The notes: a model not told the origin generated them from the sequence alone. DNA of 64,000 bases from Nocardiopsis sp. N85 (GCF_028882275.1 NZ_JARBUT010000019.1:59377-123376), one strand, 5' to 3'. Shown: positions 31,647 to 43,724, numbered from the stretch's first letter. A program made the numbers and translations.

Positions 31647-31799
31647 TCACCGTCGGTCGGTGGGGGTGGCGGCCACGGTGACGGCGGGGGAGAGGGTGAC
31701 GCGGCGTCCGCCGCAGGCGCAGTGCTGGTAGGCCACCAGGCCCTCGCTGGTGGTGTGCGCGGAGTCGGTGATCCAGTGGTGTTCGTGCTCGGTACGCAT
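31647..31799 (-). CDS. Small His/Cys-rich hypothetical protein
   Basis: 50 residues from the ATG at 31799. It starts MRTEHEHHWITDSAHTTSEG and continues with VAYQHCACGGRRVTL. The H-x-H-H and C-x-C pattern with a short aromatic W/Y spacing suggests a single zinc site. Short actinomycete proteins of this shape are known but uncharacterised (memory, unverified). It is divergent from the CGNR zinc-finger gene with 25 bp between the start codons, so both may share regulation. Confidence 0.65.
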   Translation of the reverse strand: MRTEHEHHWITDSAHTTSEGLVAYQHCACGGRRVTLSPAVTVAATPTDRR

Positions 31800-31824
31800 G
31801 GGATCAGTCTGATGTAATGGCATT

Positions 31825-32346
31825 ATGCACATCAACCCTTACGGCAGGGATCCGGTGGGACTGGCCGTGGACCTCGTCAACCGGCCCGTCGAGGGCGTCG
31901 AGGACCTCGCCCGGCGCTGCGCCGACGTCGGCTTCGTCCTGGAACGGGAGATCGACCCCGACGACTTCGCCAGGGTCCGCGCCTTCCTGGAACGCTGGAC
32001 GGCGGTCGTCGACGCCGCCGACCCGCCCGAACGCGCCGAGCGGCTCAACCCCCTGCTCATCGAGTTCGCCTCGGCGCCCCGCCTCACCGACCACACCGGC
32101 GACGGCTGGCACCTGCACTACCGTCCCGAGGACCTGCCCGCCCACCGCCAGATCGCCGTGCTCGTCTCCGTCGGCACCGCCCTGCACCTCACCGGCCGGG
32201 GCATGGACCGGCTCGGCCGCTGCGCGGCCCGGGGCTGCGACCGCGTCTACGCCGACTTCTCCCGCAACGGTCGCCAACGGTACTGCTCGCCCTCCTGCGG
32301 CAACCGCGACGCCGTCCGCCGCCACCGAGCCCGCCACCGGGGGTGA
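31825..32346 (+). CDS. CGNR zinc-finger (ABATE-domain) regulator
   Basis: 173 residues. The N-terminal ABATE-type region starts DPVGLAVDLVNRPVEGVEDL. The C-terminal zinc finger is complete: RCAARGCDRVYADFSRNGRQ, then RYCSPSCGNRDAVRRHRAR, which gives the family its CGNR name. Family members are presumed stress-response transcription regulators that bind DNA through this finger. It is preceded by an A/T-rich stretch (GATGTAATGGCATT) that probably holds its promoter. Confidence 0.9.
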   Translation: MHINPYGRDPVGLAVDLVNRPVEGVEDLARRCADVGFVLEREIDPDDFARVRAFLERWTAVVDAADPPERAERLNPLLIEFASAPRLTDHTGDGWHLHYRPEDLPAHRQIAVLVSVGTALHLTGRGMDRLGRCAARGCDRVYADFSRNGRQRYCSPSCGNRDAVRRHRARHRG

Positions 32347-32675
32347 TCGCGCCCGCCACCGGGGGCGGGCGCCGTCGGGCCCCGTGCCTCCCGGGGATGG
32401 CGCCGGGCGCCCGCCCGAGGCCGACGCTCCGGGCCCTTCCACCCCGCCGGATGACGGATCCCGGGGCGGAGGAGGGTTCCGGTGGAGGAGGGGATTCCGG
32501 AGCGGAGGAGGGGAGACCCGTGTGGCCGCCTCTGAGACCGGCCCGGTCCGTTCCGGCCGGCCGCCCTGACGGGCCCGGACACCGCGCGGGAACCGGCGGA
32601 CGCCGCGAGGCGCGCCGCGACCACGGCCGTGAGGCCGTGGGAGCCCCCCGGGGGGCTCACCCCCCGGGGAGGACC
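32347..32675. other. Intergenic region with a perfect 18-bp palindromic hairpin
   Basis: About 330 bp between convergent genes. GAGCCCCCCGGGGGGCTC occupies 32641-32658 and is followed by a run of C, so it could end transcription of the IclR gene or the CGNR gene. The rest holds GGAGGAGG-type purine-rich tracts at 32465-32515 and no gene. Confidence 0.55.
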
Positions 32676-33494
32676 TCAGAGGCCGGCGTCGCGCCGGGAC
32701 ACCGACGCCAGGTCCGACTCGATCCGGGAGGCCGTCTCCAACAGGGCCGGCAGCAGGTCGCGGCGTACGTCCTCGATCGACGAACGGTTGGCGTGCGCCG
32801 ACACGTTGGCGGCCGCGATCACCTTCCCCGTCGTGTCGCGGATGGGCGCGGCCAGCGACCGCAACCCCTCCTCCAACTCTTGGTCGACGATCGCGTACCC
32901 CCGCTCGCGGACCCGGCGCAGTTCGACGCGCAGCTCCTGCGGATCGGTGATGGTGAACCGGGTCAGCTGCTCCAGGCGCGTCCGCGCCAGGAACGCCTCC
33001 AGTTCGGCCTCGTCGCGGTCGGCCAGCAGCACCCGGCCCATCGACGTCGCCACCGCCGGGAAACGGGTGCCCACCCGGATCCCCACCGTCATGATCCGCG
33101 AGGTCGCCACCCGCGCCACGTACAGGACGTCGTCGCCCTCCAGCACCGACACCGACGCCGACTCGCGCACCCGGGCCGACAGGTCCTCCAGGTGCGGCTG
33201 GGCGACGTCGGGCAGCCCCGCCGACGCCACGTAGGCGTACCCCAGCTCCAGTACCCGGGGGGTGAGCGAGAACAGACGGCCGTCCGTGCGCACGTACCCC
33301 AGATCGGCCAGGGTCAGCAGGAAGCGGCGGGCCGCAGCCCGGGTCAGGTCCGTCTCCCGGGCCACGTCGCTCAGGGTCATCGAGGGGTGTTCGGCGGAGA
33401 ACGCCCGGATGACGAGCAGGCCGCGCTCCAGGGACTGCACGAAGTGGGGGCCGCGGTCCGGATCGGTTCCGGCGGGCTGGGGTTCGACGGGCAT
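32676..33494 (-). CDS. IclR-family regulator, PcaR/PobR-like
   Basis: 272 residues. The N-terminal winged HTH reads VQSLERGLLVIRAFSAEHPS, LSDVARETDLTRAAARRFLL and YVRTDGRLFSLTPRVLELGY, close to the PcaR/PcaU/PobR branch. The C-terminal effector domain contains VGTRFPAVATSMGRVLLA, YAIVDQELEEGLRSLAAPI and SAHANR. This branch controls aromatic-acid (beta-ketoadipate) catabolism. The divergent gene encodes an enol-lactonase-like hydrolase of the same pathway, which supports a local regulatory link. Confidence 0.9.
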   Translation of the reverse strand: MPVEPQPAGTDPDRGPHFVQSLERGLLVIRAFSAEHPSMTLSDVARETDLTRAAARRFLLTLADLGYVRTDGRLFSLTPRVLELGYAYVASAGLPDVAQPHLEDLSARVRESASVSVLEGDDVLYVARVATSRIMTVGIRVGTRFPAVATSMGRVLLADRDEAELEAFLARTRLEQLTRFTITDPQELRVELRRVRERGYAIVDQELEEGLRSLAAPIRDTTGKVIAAANVSAHANRSSIEDVRRDLLPALLETASRIESDLASVSRRDAGL

Positions 33495-33677
33495 CTGGTC
33501 TTCCTGGGAGTGGGGACAGAGGGGAGAACGGGGCGGGAGGCAGGGCCCCCGGTGATGTTCTCATACCGCACACTCGCGCCGGTTCCCCGGAGCCCCCGCA
33601 CGGTTGGGATGATGGGCCCACCCGACCACCACCGTCACGAGGGCGGGACACCCGCCCCGGAAGGGAACGGCAGGCCC

Positions 33678-34457
33678 ATGAGCGTTGATCTGCACCATGT
33701 CGAGAGCGGCCCCGCCGACGCGCCCCCGCTGCTGCTCGGCGGTTCGCTGGGCACCACCACCGCGATGTGGGCACCCCAGGTCGCCGCGCTGTCCACCGTG
33801 TTCCGGGTGATCCGGTTCGACCACCGGGGCCACGGCGGCTCCCCGATCCCGCCCGGCCCCTACGGCATGGCCGACCTGGCCGGGGACGTCGTCGCCCTGC
33901 TGGACCGGCTGGGCATCGAACGCGCCCACTACGCGGGCCTGTCCATCGGCGGCATGGTGGGCCAGTGGCTGGCGGTCCACCACGCCGACCGTCTCGACCG
34001 TCTGGCCCTGCTCGCGACCTCCCCCCACGCCGGACCCGCGGACCCCTGGCGCGAGCGCGCCGCCCTGGTGCGGGCCCAGGGCACCGGGGCCGTCGCCGAC
34101 ACGGTGGTGAGCCGGTGGTTCACCCCCGGCTTCGCCGCGGAGCACCCGCACGACGTCACCGTGCTCCGCGACCAGATCGCCGCCACCTCCCCGGAGGGCT
34201 ACGCGGGCTGCTGCGAGGCCGTCGCCGGCCACGACGTGCGCGAGGACCTGGCCGGGGTCACCACGCCCACTCTGGTGATCGCCGGGGCCGAGGACCCCGC
34301 GACCCCGCCCGCCGCCCACGCGAACGTCATCGCCGCACGCGTCCCCGGCGCGCGTCTGGTCACCCTCACCGACGCCGCCCACCTGCTGTCCTGGCAGCGG
34401 CCCGACGAGGTGAACGCCCTGCTCACCCGGCACTTCTCCGTCGGCGCAGGGGAGTAG
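33678..34457 (+). CDS. Alpha/beta hydrolase, 3-oxoadipate enol-lactonase-like
   Basis: 259 residues from the ATG at 33678. Motifs: VIRFDHRGHGGSP, nucleophile elbow HYAGLSIGGMVGQWLA near residue 90, STPHA-like TSPHAGPADPW, VIAGAEDPATPP with the acid, and DAAHLLS with the His. The region around TSPEGYAGCCEAVAGHDVRE is typical of PcaD, which opens 3-oxoadipate enol-lactone. No other pca gene is in the window, so it may be a solitary member or a different lactonase. The PcaR-like divergent regulator supports the pathway. A dispersed repeat begins directly after the stop. Confidence 0.85.
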   Translation: MSVDLHHVESGPADAPPLLLGGSLGTTTAMWAPQVAALSTVFRVIRFDHRGHGGSPIPPGPYGMADLAGDVVALLDRLGIERAHYAGLSIGGMVGQWLAVHHADRLDRLALLATSPHAGPADPWRERAALVRAQGTGAVADTVVSRWFTPGFAAEHPHDVTVLRDQIAATSPEGYAGCCEAVAGHDVREDLAGVTTPTLVIAGAEDPATPPAAHANVIAARVPGARLVTLTDAAHLLSWQRPDEVNALLTRHFSVGAGE

Positions 34458-34632
34458 GGCCTGTTCTCGAACGCTCTTCCGCGCCCGTGGGCGCGAGGCC
34501 GCCCACGGGGTTCTGGAGGTCGGCGGAGGAGACGTCCGAGGCACGAGGACGTTCACGCAGCGGTCGAAGGTTCGCGTTCTCCGGGCGGCCTCGCACGGAC
34601 CGAAGCGCGGCGGAGGTCCACAGGAACACGGC
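34458..34632 (-). repeat. Dispersed non-coding element, copy A
   Basis: Starts right after the hydrolase stop. Read on the minus strand, 34630-34553 contains GTGTTC, CGCTTCGGTCCGTGCGAGG, CCGCCCGGAGAAC and ACCTTCG. The same string of blocks occurs at 63926-64000 (nearly identical over 75 nt) and, more diverged, at 57170-57250. The part toward 34458 (GGGCGCGGAAGAGCGTTCG, GAGAACAGG on the minus strand) matches 57265-57304. Both ends resemble GGGCC-N-TGTTC read inward, so short terminal inverted repeats are possible. No protein is encoded. Confidence 0.75.
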
Positions 34633-34677
34633 CCGGCCGAGCGCCGCCCGTGCCGCGACACCGGCGGCGCTCTCCCC

Positions 34678-35517
34678 TCAAGGCTTGACGGCCACTCCCG
34701 AGAACTCCCACAACTTCACCGACAGGTCACCCGGCCGGGTGCGCGGTGCGATCTCCGGATGCCGCCAGCTCGCGCAGTCCACGATCCTCGGCTCCTCGTC
34801 ACGGTCGTCGGCCCACGCGCTGACCGGCTCCAGTCCCTCGAACACCACCCCGGCCTCCTGGGGGCTGCGCACCCGCCCCCACGGGGTGCCGAAGCCCAGC
34901 ATCTTGTCGGTCGTCCACCTGGCCGCCTCCGGGTCGTCGGAGACGATGTGCGAGTAGATCAGGAAGGACCCCGGGGCCAGCCGCTCCATCAACCCGGCCA
35001 CCATCCCGAACGGGTCGGCGCTGTCGGGGACGCAGTGCAGCGTCGACACCAGCATCACGCCCAGGGGCCGGTCCACGTCCAGCAGGGCGTGGGCCTCCGG
35101 TGAGGTCAGGATCGACTCCACCCCCTCGGAGAAGTCCGCGTGGAGGAACGCGGCCCCCTGCCCGCCCGTCAGCAGCGCCCTGCCGTGGGCGATGACGATG
35201 GGGTCGTTGTCCACGTACAGCACCCGCGAGCCGGGGAGGACGCGCTGGGCGGCCTGGTGGGTGTTGTCCGCCGTGGGCAGCCCGGCGCCCAGGTCGAGGA
35301 ACTGGTCGATACCCCGGGCGGCCGCGTACTCCACGGCCCGGGTCAGGAAGGCGCGGTTCTGGTGGGAGAGCGACAGGAACTCGGGGACCTGCGCCAAGAG
35401 GACGTCACAGGCCTTGCGGTCCACCTCGAAGTTGTCCTTGCCGCCCAACAGGTAGTCGTACATGCGGGCGACACTGGGTGTCTCCATGTCGATGTCGGGG
35501 GGGAAGCGATCGGCCAT
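34678..35517 (-). CDS. DUF574/PF04672 SAM-dependent methyltransferase
   Basis: 279 residues from the ATG at 35517. The family signature is exact: PSVARMYDYLLGGKDNFEVD near residue 14, NRAFLTRAVEYAA, then the SAM-binding block QFLDLGAGLPTADNTHQAA with VLYVDNDPIVIAHGRALL. The C-terminal half has LGVMLVSTLHCVPD and ends with a variant strand (LWEFSGVAVKP) rather than the usual WRP. This large actinomycete family lacks assigned substrates in most cases. It stands alone, downstream of the repeat element on one side and an A/T-richer promoter region on the other. Confidence 0.93.
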   Translation of the reverse strand: MADRFPPDIDMETPSVARMYDYLLGGKDNFEVDRKACDVLLAQVPEFLSLSHQNRAFLTRAVEYAAARGIDQFLDLGAGLPTADNTHQAAQRVLPGSRVLYVDNDPIVIAHGRALLTGGQGAAFLHADFSEGVESILTSPEAHALLDVDRPLGVMLVSTLHCVPDSADPFGMVAGLMERLAPGSFLIYSHIVSDDPEAARWTTDKMLGFGTPWGRVRSPQEAGVVFEGLEPVSAWADDRDEEPRIVDCASWRHPEIAPRTRPGDLSVKLWEFSGVAVKP

Positions 35518-35863
35518 GAGCGGTCCGGGGCGGCACCCGGCGGCCCGCGCCGGGCAGAGGGCGCCCCTGCCTCCTTCGTCGTGTGAGTGCGGTCGTCGCG
35601 TGCGGGGGCGGCGGCACGGAAGAGAGAGGACCTTCCCGGCGGAAGGGGTGGCGGTCGGACGGCGCGGCGCTGCGGACCGGCATCGTCGACCTCCTGTGCT
35701 CGGCCGACGCGGCGGCGTCCGCGTCGGAACCGGATCCCGTTTCCGATACGGGAATCCGCCACGCCCTGCGACGTGATCTTCAGCCGAATCGTAACCGCCC
35801 GAGTCCGTTCCCACCGGCGTTTTCCCGAGGAAATCCGAAAGCGCGTATTCGATCGGCGGATGT
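35518..35863. other. Intergenic region between DUF574 and SWIM genes
   Basis: About 345 bp. The segment 35730-35870 is A/T-richer than its surroundings (CAGCCGAATCGTAACC, TTTTCCCGAGGAAATCCG) and probably carries the DUF574 promoter. No gene and no clear hairpin with a T-tract was seen. Confidence 0.45.
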
Positions 35864-36537
35864 TCACGTTCGAAGGGAGCCGAATGGGGGGAGTTCGTCG
35901 GCCACCGCCCCCGGAGCGGCTGTCCTGACGCGATCCCCGGCCCCGGACGGTATCTCCGGAGGTCCGGGCGGCATCGGTGCGGACCAGAACGCGGCCGCCG
36001 AGTTCGGCGCGTGTTCGAAGCGATCGTCACCGTCTTCGATTTTCGCCTCGGAGACATTATCCCCCGCCGTCTCCTCTGAGGTCGAAGGTCCTTTTATGGC
36101 GCCCTGCGCCATGACCTGTGAGTGGAGCGCGCGCCGATCCCGCCCCGCCCACCGGGTGAGCGTGAACGGATCCCGGTCGGCCTCGGCGCCCAACGCCCCG
36201 GCCACCGCCCGCAGATGCGCGCACACGCCGTCCCACCGGTCGCAGGAGCAGGTCGCCACGAGGGCGTCCCACCCCCGGGGCACCAGGTCCACCCCCAGCA
36301 GCGCGCACACCTCGCCGACCGGCACCGGCAGTTCGCCGGCCAGCACCCGCGCCCGGAACACCTCCTGGGAGGCCAGCGCCGCGCACACCCGTCCCCACGC
36401 CTCCTCCGGGGGCACCGTGCGGATCAGGCTCACCTCGTGCCCGCCCACCCGCGCCGTGATCTCGCCCGGGGCCACCGACAACCGCTCGACCGTGCCCGAG
36501 CCGGCGCCCAGGCACCGGGCCACCTCCCGCGACCAGC

Positions 36538-36541
<4 letters not shown>
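35864..36541 (-). CDS. SWIM zinc-finger protein, partner of the SNF2 helicase
   Basis: 225 residues from a GTG at 36541, overlapping the helicase stop (GTGA). It contains the SWIM signature C-x-C-x(n)-C-x-H in TCSCDRWDGVCAHLRAVAG near residue 118, following GVDLVPRGWDALVATCSC. The N-terminal ~100 residues include WSREVARCLGAGSGTVERL and SLIRTVPPEEAWGRV. The last ~70 residues are low-complexity and acidic. SWIM proteins commonly sit beside SNF2-type ATPases in actinomycetes and are thought to work with them on DNA or protein complexes; the overlap supports joint production. Confidence 0.88.
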
Positions 36542-39459
<2,918 letters not shown>

Positions 39460-39715
39460 CCGTCCCCCCGTTCGCATCGCGTCCCAGTATCCCGGCCCCC
39501 ACCGACACCCGGGCGTGGAGGTGATCGGGGTGGGGCGGGTCCACCGGGCCACGCGCGAACCTCGGCCCGGCATCGATGGGGCACGGGTGTCCACCGGCCG
39601 GCCGGGACGGTCGTCCCCGCCTCCCACTTCACCGGGGTGCCGGACCCCCGAGGAGGGTGTCGGCGGATGGGGCTAGGGTCGTTGCGCCTGCTGAGAGCAC
39701 ACCCTGGAGACGCGC

Positions 39716-40591
39716 ATGACCCGCACCACCCCGCCCCGGCCGATCGACGTCGAGGCGCGCTTCCCCGAGTTGCGCGCGTGGCGGCGCGAGGCGGTGCGGC
39801 TGAACCCGCGTCCCGGCGTCCCCGGGCCCGGGGACGACTCCATGGGCGGGCCGCTGTCGTGGCCCGCCGACGAGACCTGGCCGGTGTGCGCGGGCGAGCA
39901 CGAGGACATGGGCGACGGCCTTCCCGAGGAGGACGAGCCGTCCCTGGTGCCGATCGTGCAGATCCGCCGGGAGGCCGCCCCCGGCGTCCCCTTCCCCGAG
40001 GGCCGCGACCTGCTCCAGGTGCTGTGGTGCCCCTTCGACCACGACAACGGCTTCTACTGCCCCGAACCCCGGGTGTACTGGCGCACCGCGGCCGAGGTCG
40101 GCGAGGTGCGCCCTACTCCGTCCGCCCCGGCGGGAGCCCCGGAGCGGTACGTGCCCGTCCCGTGCGTCCTGCGACCCGAGCCGGTCGCGGACTACGGCCT
40201 GGCGGAGCTGGAACCGGGGCTGCGCAAGGAACTCGGCGAACGCCACTCCTCGTCGGCGGCCGAGGTGGGGACCTACCTGGACGAGCTGGTGCGGGTGCCC
40301 GGCACCAAGCTGGGCGGGTGGCCCGGCTGGGCCCAGGGTCCGCAGTGGCCCGCGTGCGCGGGCTGCGGGGAGGTGATGGAGCACCTGCTCACCGTGGCCT
40401 CCTGGGAGTTCTCCCCCGGATCGGAGCGACTGTGGACGCCGCCGGAGGACCGGGAGGAACAGGAGCGGGACGGGTTCCCGCCCGCGTTGGACCCCACCGG
40501 CCTGATGCTGGGCGATGTGGGGTCGATCCAGGTGTTCGAGTGCCGCTCCTGCCCCGGCCGTCCGAGCGCCTTCTCCTTCGACTGCTCCTGA
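39716..40591 (+). CDS. DUF1963/YwqG-like hypothetical protein
   Basis: 291 residues from the ATG at 39716. It is soluble, with Trp-, Pro- and Cys-containing blocks spread along the chain: LSWPADETWPVC near residue 48, LLQVLWCPFDHD near 100, TKLGGWPGWAQGPQWPACAG near 198, VASWEF and VFECRSCPGRP at the end. The GG-x-P-x-W-x-Q stretch is characteristic of DUF1963. Paired Cys in CAGCGE and CRSCP could bind zinc. The function is unknown. Its 3' end meets the MFS gene at a shared hairpin. Confidence 0.78.
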   Translation: MTRTTPPRPIDVEARFPELRAWRREAVRLNPRPGVPGPGDDSMGGPLSWPADETWPVCAGEHEDMGDGLPEEDEPSLVPIVQIRREAAPGVPFPEGRDLLQVLWCPFDHDNGFYCPEPRVYWRTAAEVGEVRPTPSAPAGAPERYVPVPCVLRPEPVADYGLAELEPGLRKELGERHSSSAAEVGTYLDELVRVPGTKLGGWPGWAQGPQWPACAGCGEVMEHLLTVASWEFSPGSERLWTPPEDREEQERDGFPPALDPTGLMLGDVGSIQVFECRSCPGRPSAFSFDCS

Positions 40592-40595
40592 CACG

Positions 40596-40629
40596 CGCGA
40601 GGGCCCCGGCTCGCGCCGGGACCCTCGCG
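40596..40629. terminator. Bidirectional hairpin between convergent genes
   Basis: CGCGAGGGCCCCGGC (40596-40610), a 4-nt loop, then GCCGGGACCCTCGCG (40615-40629): 14 of 15 positions pair. It sits between the stops at 40591 (+) and 40644 (-), as expected for a terminator shared by both strands. Confidence 0.8.
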
Positions 40630-40643
40630 GTGCACGGACCGGG

Positions 40644-42029
40644 TCAGAGGCGTGCGGGGACCTCGTTGCCGACGGCGCGGATGCCCTCCTCCATGCGGGT
40701 GCGCCACAGCAGGAGGCCGCCGATGATGAAGAAGGCGATCAGTGACACCACCGCCACCCGGTAACCGCCGGTCACCGACACCGCGATGGTCACCGCCAGC
40801 GACCCCAGGAACGTCGATCCCTTGTCGGAGATCTGGTAGAGGCTGAAGTACTCCGCCTCCCGGCCCTTGGGGATGAGCTGGGAGAACAGCGACCGCGCCA
40901 GCGACTGGGTGCCGCCCAGCACCAGGCCGATGCCCACGCCCAGGGCGATGAACATGGGCACGTTCCCCGCCGGCAGGAAGTACGCCGCCGCGACCAGGCC
41001 GCTCCAGACGACCAGGGTCGCGAGCACGGTGTTCTTCGCGCCCAGGTACCGGGCCAGCCATCCGGTGGCGAACGCGCCGCCGAAGGCCACGAACTGGATG
41101 ATGAGGATCGTCGTGATCAGGATGCCCTGGTCCAGGCCCAGGTCCTGGGTGGCGAACGGGGCGGCGTAGCGGATGGCCGCCTGCACCCCGTCGTTGAAGA
41201 AGATGAACGCCACCAGGAACAGGATGGTGTTGGGGTACTTGCGCATGTCCTTGAGCGTGCGTCCGAACTGGCGCAGCGACGCCCCGACCCTGGGTCGGCC
41301 GCCCAGGGCCAGCGCCCCGTACCGGTTGCGCAGCGGCCGCAGCGACAGGATGGTGAAGCCCACCCACCACACGCCGCAGGACGCGAACGCGATGCGGGCG
41401 GCGTGTCCGGCGTCGATGCCCAGCGCGTCGGCGTTCAGCACCAGCACCAGGTGCACGACCAGCAGCAGCGCCCCGCCCAGGTAGCCGATGCCCCAGCCGG
41501 CGACCGACACCCGGTCGCGTTCGTCGGCGGTGGAGATCTCCGGCAGGAACGCGTGGTACACCACGATGGAGAAGCCGTACAGCAGGTTGGCCAGCACGAA
41601 CAGCGCCGACGCCACCAGGTACCCGTCGGTGGCGAAGTACAGGCCGACGGTGGCCGCCGAGCCGCTGAACGCCAACCAGAACAGCCAGCGCTTCTTGTTC
41701 CGGGAGTGGTCGACCATCGACCCGACCACGGGCAGCAGCAGGATCTGCAACAGGATCGCCGCGGTCGTCAGCGCCGGGTACAGCGCGTTGGGGTGCAGCC
41801 CGAACAGCCCCAGGGACAGGCCCGGGTCCAGACAGGCCTCGGCGGTGTCGGCCCCGACCGAGGAGCAGGCCAGGCCGCTCAGGTAGGGGCCGATGAGCAC
41901 GGTGACCACCGAGGTGATGAACACCGAGTTCGCCCAGTCGTACAGGTACCAGCCGCGTTGCTCACGTCTGCGCTGTGTCGGGTCGGGGGAGGGGCCGGAG
42001 TGCGCGGTGGCCTCCGAGGCTTCGGTCAT
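40644..42029 (-). CDS. MFS transporter, UMF1/Atg22-like family
   Basis: 461 residues with about 12 membrane segments. Family features: GWYLYDWANSVFITSVVTVL at the N-terminus, SMVDHSRNKKRWLFWLAFSG at the loop between helices, YGFSIVVYHAFLPEIS, GWGIGYLGGALLLVVH and ARSLFSQLIPKGREAEYFSL. Related proteins export amino acids from fungal vacuoles; bacterial substrates are unknown. The glycerophosphodiester phosphodiesterase gene ends only 12 bp upstream on the same strand, so the two form an operon, and the transporter may handle the products or substrates of that enzyme. Confidence 0.9.
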   Translation of the reverse strand: MTEASEATAHSGPSPDPTQRRREQRGWYLYDWANSVFITSVVTVLIGPYLSGLACSSVGADTAEACLDPGLSLGLFGLHPNALYPALTTAAILLQILLLPVVGSMVDHSRNKKRWLFWLAFSGSAATVGLYFATDGYLVASALFVLANLLYGFSIVVYHAFLPEISTADERDRVSVAGWGIGYLGGALLLVVHLVLVLNADALGIDAGHAARIAFASCGVWWVGFTILSLRPLRNRYGALALGGRPRVGASLRQFGRTLKDMRKYPNTILFLVAFIFFNDGVQAAIRYAAPFATQDLGLDQGILITTILIIQFVAFGGAFATGWLARYLGAKNTVLATLVVWSGLVAAAYFLPAGNVPMFIALGVGIGLVLGGTQSLARSLFSQLIPKGREAEYFSLYQISDKGSTFLGSLAVTIAVSVTGGYRVAVVSLIAFFIIGGLLLWRTRMEEGIRAVGNEVPARL

Positions 42030-42041
42030 GGTGGGGGTTTC

Positions 42042-42857
42042 CTATCGGTTGCGGTGCGCGGTGGCGGTGTCGCCGGTCCATCGGCCACGGCGGACCAGGA
42101 CGTCCCGGAGGGCGGTGATGTTGTCGGTGACGATCCCGTCGACCCCCGCGTCGAGGAGGCGTTCCATCACCTGGGGCTCGTTGACGGTCCACACGTGGAC
42201 CTGGACGCCGAGCCGGTGGGCGGTGTGGATCAGGTCGCGGCTCAACACGGGGAAGGAACCCTGCCAGAGGGGGATCTGCGCGCACCGAGGGGCCCGGGGG
42301 GCCAACGGGCGCAGCAGCCCCGACAGGGAGGCCACGCGCAACCGGGCGACCTCGACGGGCCCGCACGAGGTGGTGACGGGGCGGGGGAGGAGCCGACGGG
42401 CCCGGTCGAGGCGGTTCTGGTCGAAGGAGCCCACACAGACCCGGTCCCAGGCGTCGGTACGGCGCAGCACCTCGATGAGGGGTACCACGGCCCCGTCGGA
42501 CTTCAGGTCGATGTTGAACCGCGCGTGCGGCCAGGACCCGAGCAGCTCCTCCAGCAGGGGGACGGGCTCGCGGCCGCCGACCCGGGCGCGCGCCACCTCG
42601 CGGTAGGGCAGGTCGGCGATGGCGCCGTTCATGTCGGTGGTGCGGTCCAGGGTGTCGTCGTGGAACGCCATCAGCACACCGTCGGAGGTGGCGTGGACGT
42701 CCGTCTCCAGGTGGGTGTAGCCCATGTCGACGGCGTGCTGGAAGGCCACGGCGGTGTTCTCCAGCTCGGTGTGGCGCACACCCTGGTCGTCGGTGAGCCA
42801 GCCGCCCCGATGGGCGAGGGCCAGCGGGCCGGGGGAGGAAAGGTACGCGTGAGTCAC
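42042..42857 (-). CDS. Glycerophosphodiester phosphodiesterase
   Basis: 271 residues from a GTG at 42857. The active-site motifs are present: LALAHRGGWLTDDQG (general-acid/base His with Arg), ENTAVAFQHAVDMGYTHLET followed by DVHATSDGVLMAFHDDTLDR (metal ligands Glu, Asp and the second His), and late VHVWTVNEPQVMERLLDAGV, DGIVTDN. It cleaves glycerophosphodiesters to glycerol-3-phosphate and an alcohol. There is no signal peptide, so it acts in the cytoplasm. It is first in an operon with the UMF1-type transporter. CATACT lies 7 nt before the start. Confidence 0.93.
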   Translation of the reverse strand: MTHAYLSSPGPLALAHRGGWLTDDQGVRHTELENTAVAFQHAVDMGYTHLETDVHATSDGVLMAFHDDTLDRTTDMNGAIADLPYREVARARVGGREPVPLLEELLGSWPHARFNIDLKSDGAVVPLIEVLRRTDAWDRVCVGSFDQNRLDRARRLLPRPVTTSCGPVEVARLRVASLSGLLRPLAPRAPRCAQIPLWQGSFPVLSRDLIHTAHRLGVQVHVWTVNEPQVMERLLDAGVDGIVTDNITALRDVLVRRGRWTGDTATAHRNR

Positions 42858-43012
42858 GTTAGGCAGTATGCCTCCTGACCGGGACGTCGTGCCTCGTGGC
42901 GGATCGGTCGGTGGCCGAAACGAAACCTGGTATTCCAGGTGGCGATGGGCCGGAGGAGCGTGCTCTGTAGGTGGATGTGACCGGATGTCGTCCATGTGGA
43001 AGGGAAACGTTC

Positions 43013-43495
43013 ATGTCCCACTCTCCCGACCGTCACCGGTGCCCCCGCCCGGTCTGCGCGGGCACGGTCGCCCCGCACGCCCGCCGGGGCCGTGCCGCCG
43101 ACCCCTACCGGCCGATGATCACACCGGGCCGGACCCCGGTGCGCCGTCCCCTCCCCGGCCGCTGCCGTGCCGTGTTGGAGGGGCACCGGACCCCGGGCGA
43201 GATACGCCTGCTGGCGCAGCAGATGGCCGAGGTGCTGGTGGGGCGGCGCGCCCCCGAGGCGCTGCGCGACCGGTCGAGCCCGGCCGTGCGCGAGGAACTG
43301 CGCCGTCTGCGGGGCGCGCTGCCGTGCCGGTCGGCGCCCCGCCTGGAACGGGTCTTCCACCAGCGGTCGGGGGATCGGCTGGAGGTCGGCGCCGTGATCG
43401 CCTGCGATCTGCGCTCCCGGGCGTTCGCGTTCGGGGCCCGCCGTCGGGGCGGGGCGTGGGTGTGCACCGACCTGGAGACCGACGGTTCGCTGTGA
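43013..43495 (+). CDS. Rv3235-family protein
   Basis: 160 residues from the ATG at 43013 with GGAAGGGA upstream. The N-terminal ~60 residues are disordered and Pro/Arg/Cys-rich. The C-terminal domain reads LLAQQMAEVLVGRRAPEALR, LERVFHQRSGDRLEVGAVIA, and SRAFAFGARRRGGAWVCTDL. This matches my recollection of the actinobacterial Rv3235 family, whose role is unknown. The recognisable parts are the R-V-F-H-Q-R strand and the closing aromatic/Cys strand. It is monocistronic, upstream of an S9 peptidase in the same direction. Confidence 0.65.
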   Translation: MSHSPDRHRCPRPVCAGTVAPHARRGRAADPYRPMITPGRTPVRRPLPGRCRAVLEGHRTPGEIRLLAQQMAEVLVGRRAPEALRDRSSPAVREELRRLRGALPCRSAPRLERVFHQRSGDRLEVGAVIACDLRSRAFAFGARRRGGAWVCTDLETDGSL

Positions 43496-43724
43496 GCGCC
43501 GGGGTGCGGGCGGATCGGTGTTCGAAACTCCCTGGATCTTCCCGGGGCGGCGCCGATAGTGTCCGTGGGGGACCGGCGCCCGGATCGGGGCCGTCCCCTG
43601 GCGGACAGGCCGACCGCACCCCACGGTCGTGCCCGGTACGCGGTGGTCCCGGACGGCGGGTCCGCCGCCGAACGAACAAGGAGAGGGCGCGCTCGTGCCC
43701 CCGTGCCGGGAGCGCCGTGACCGT

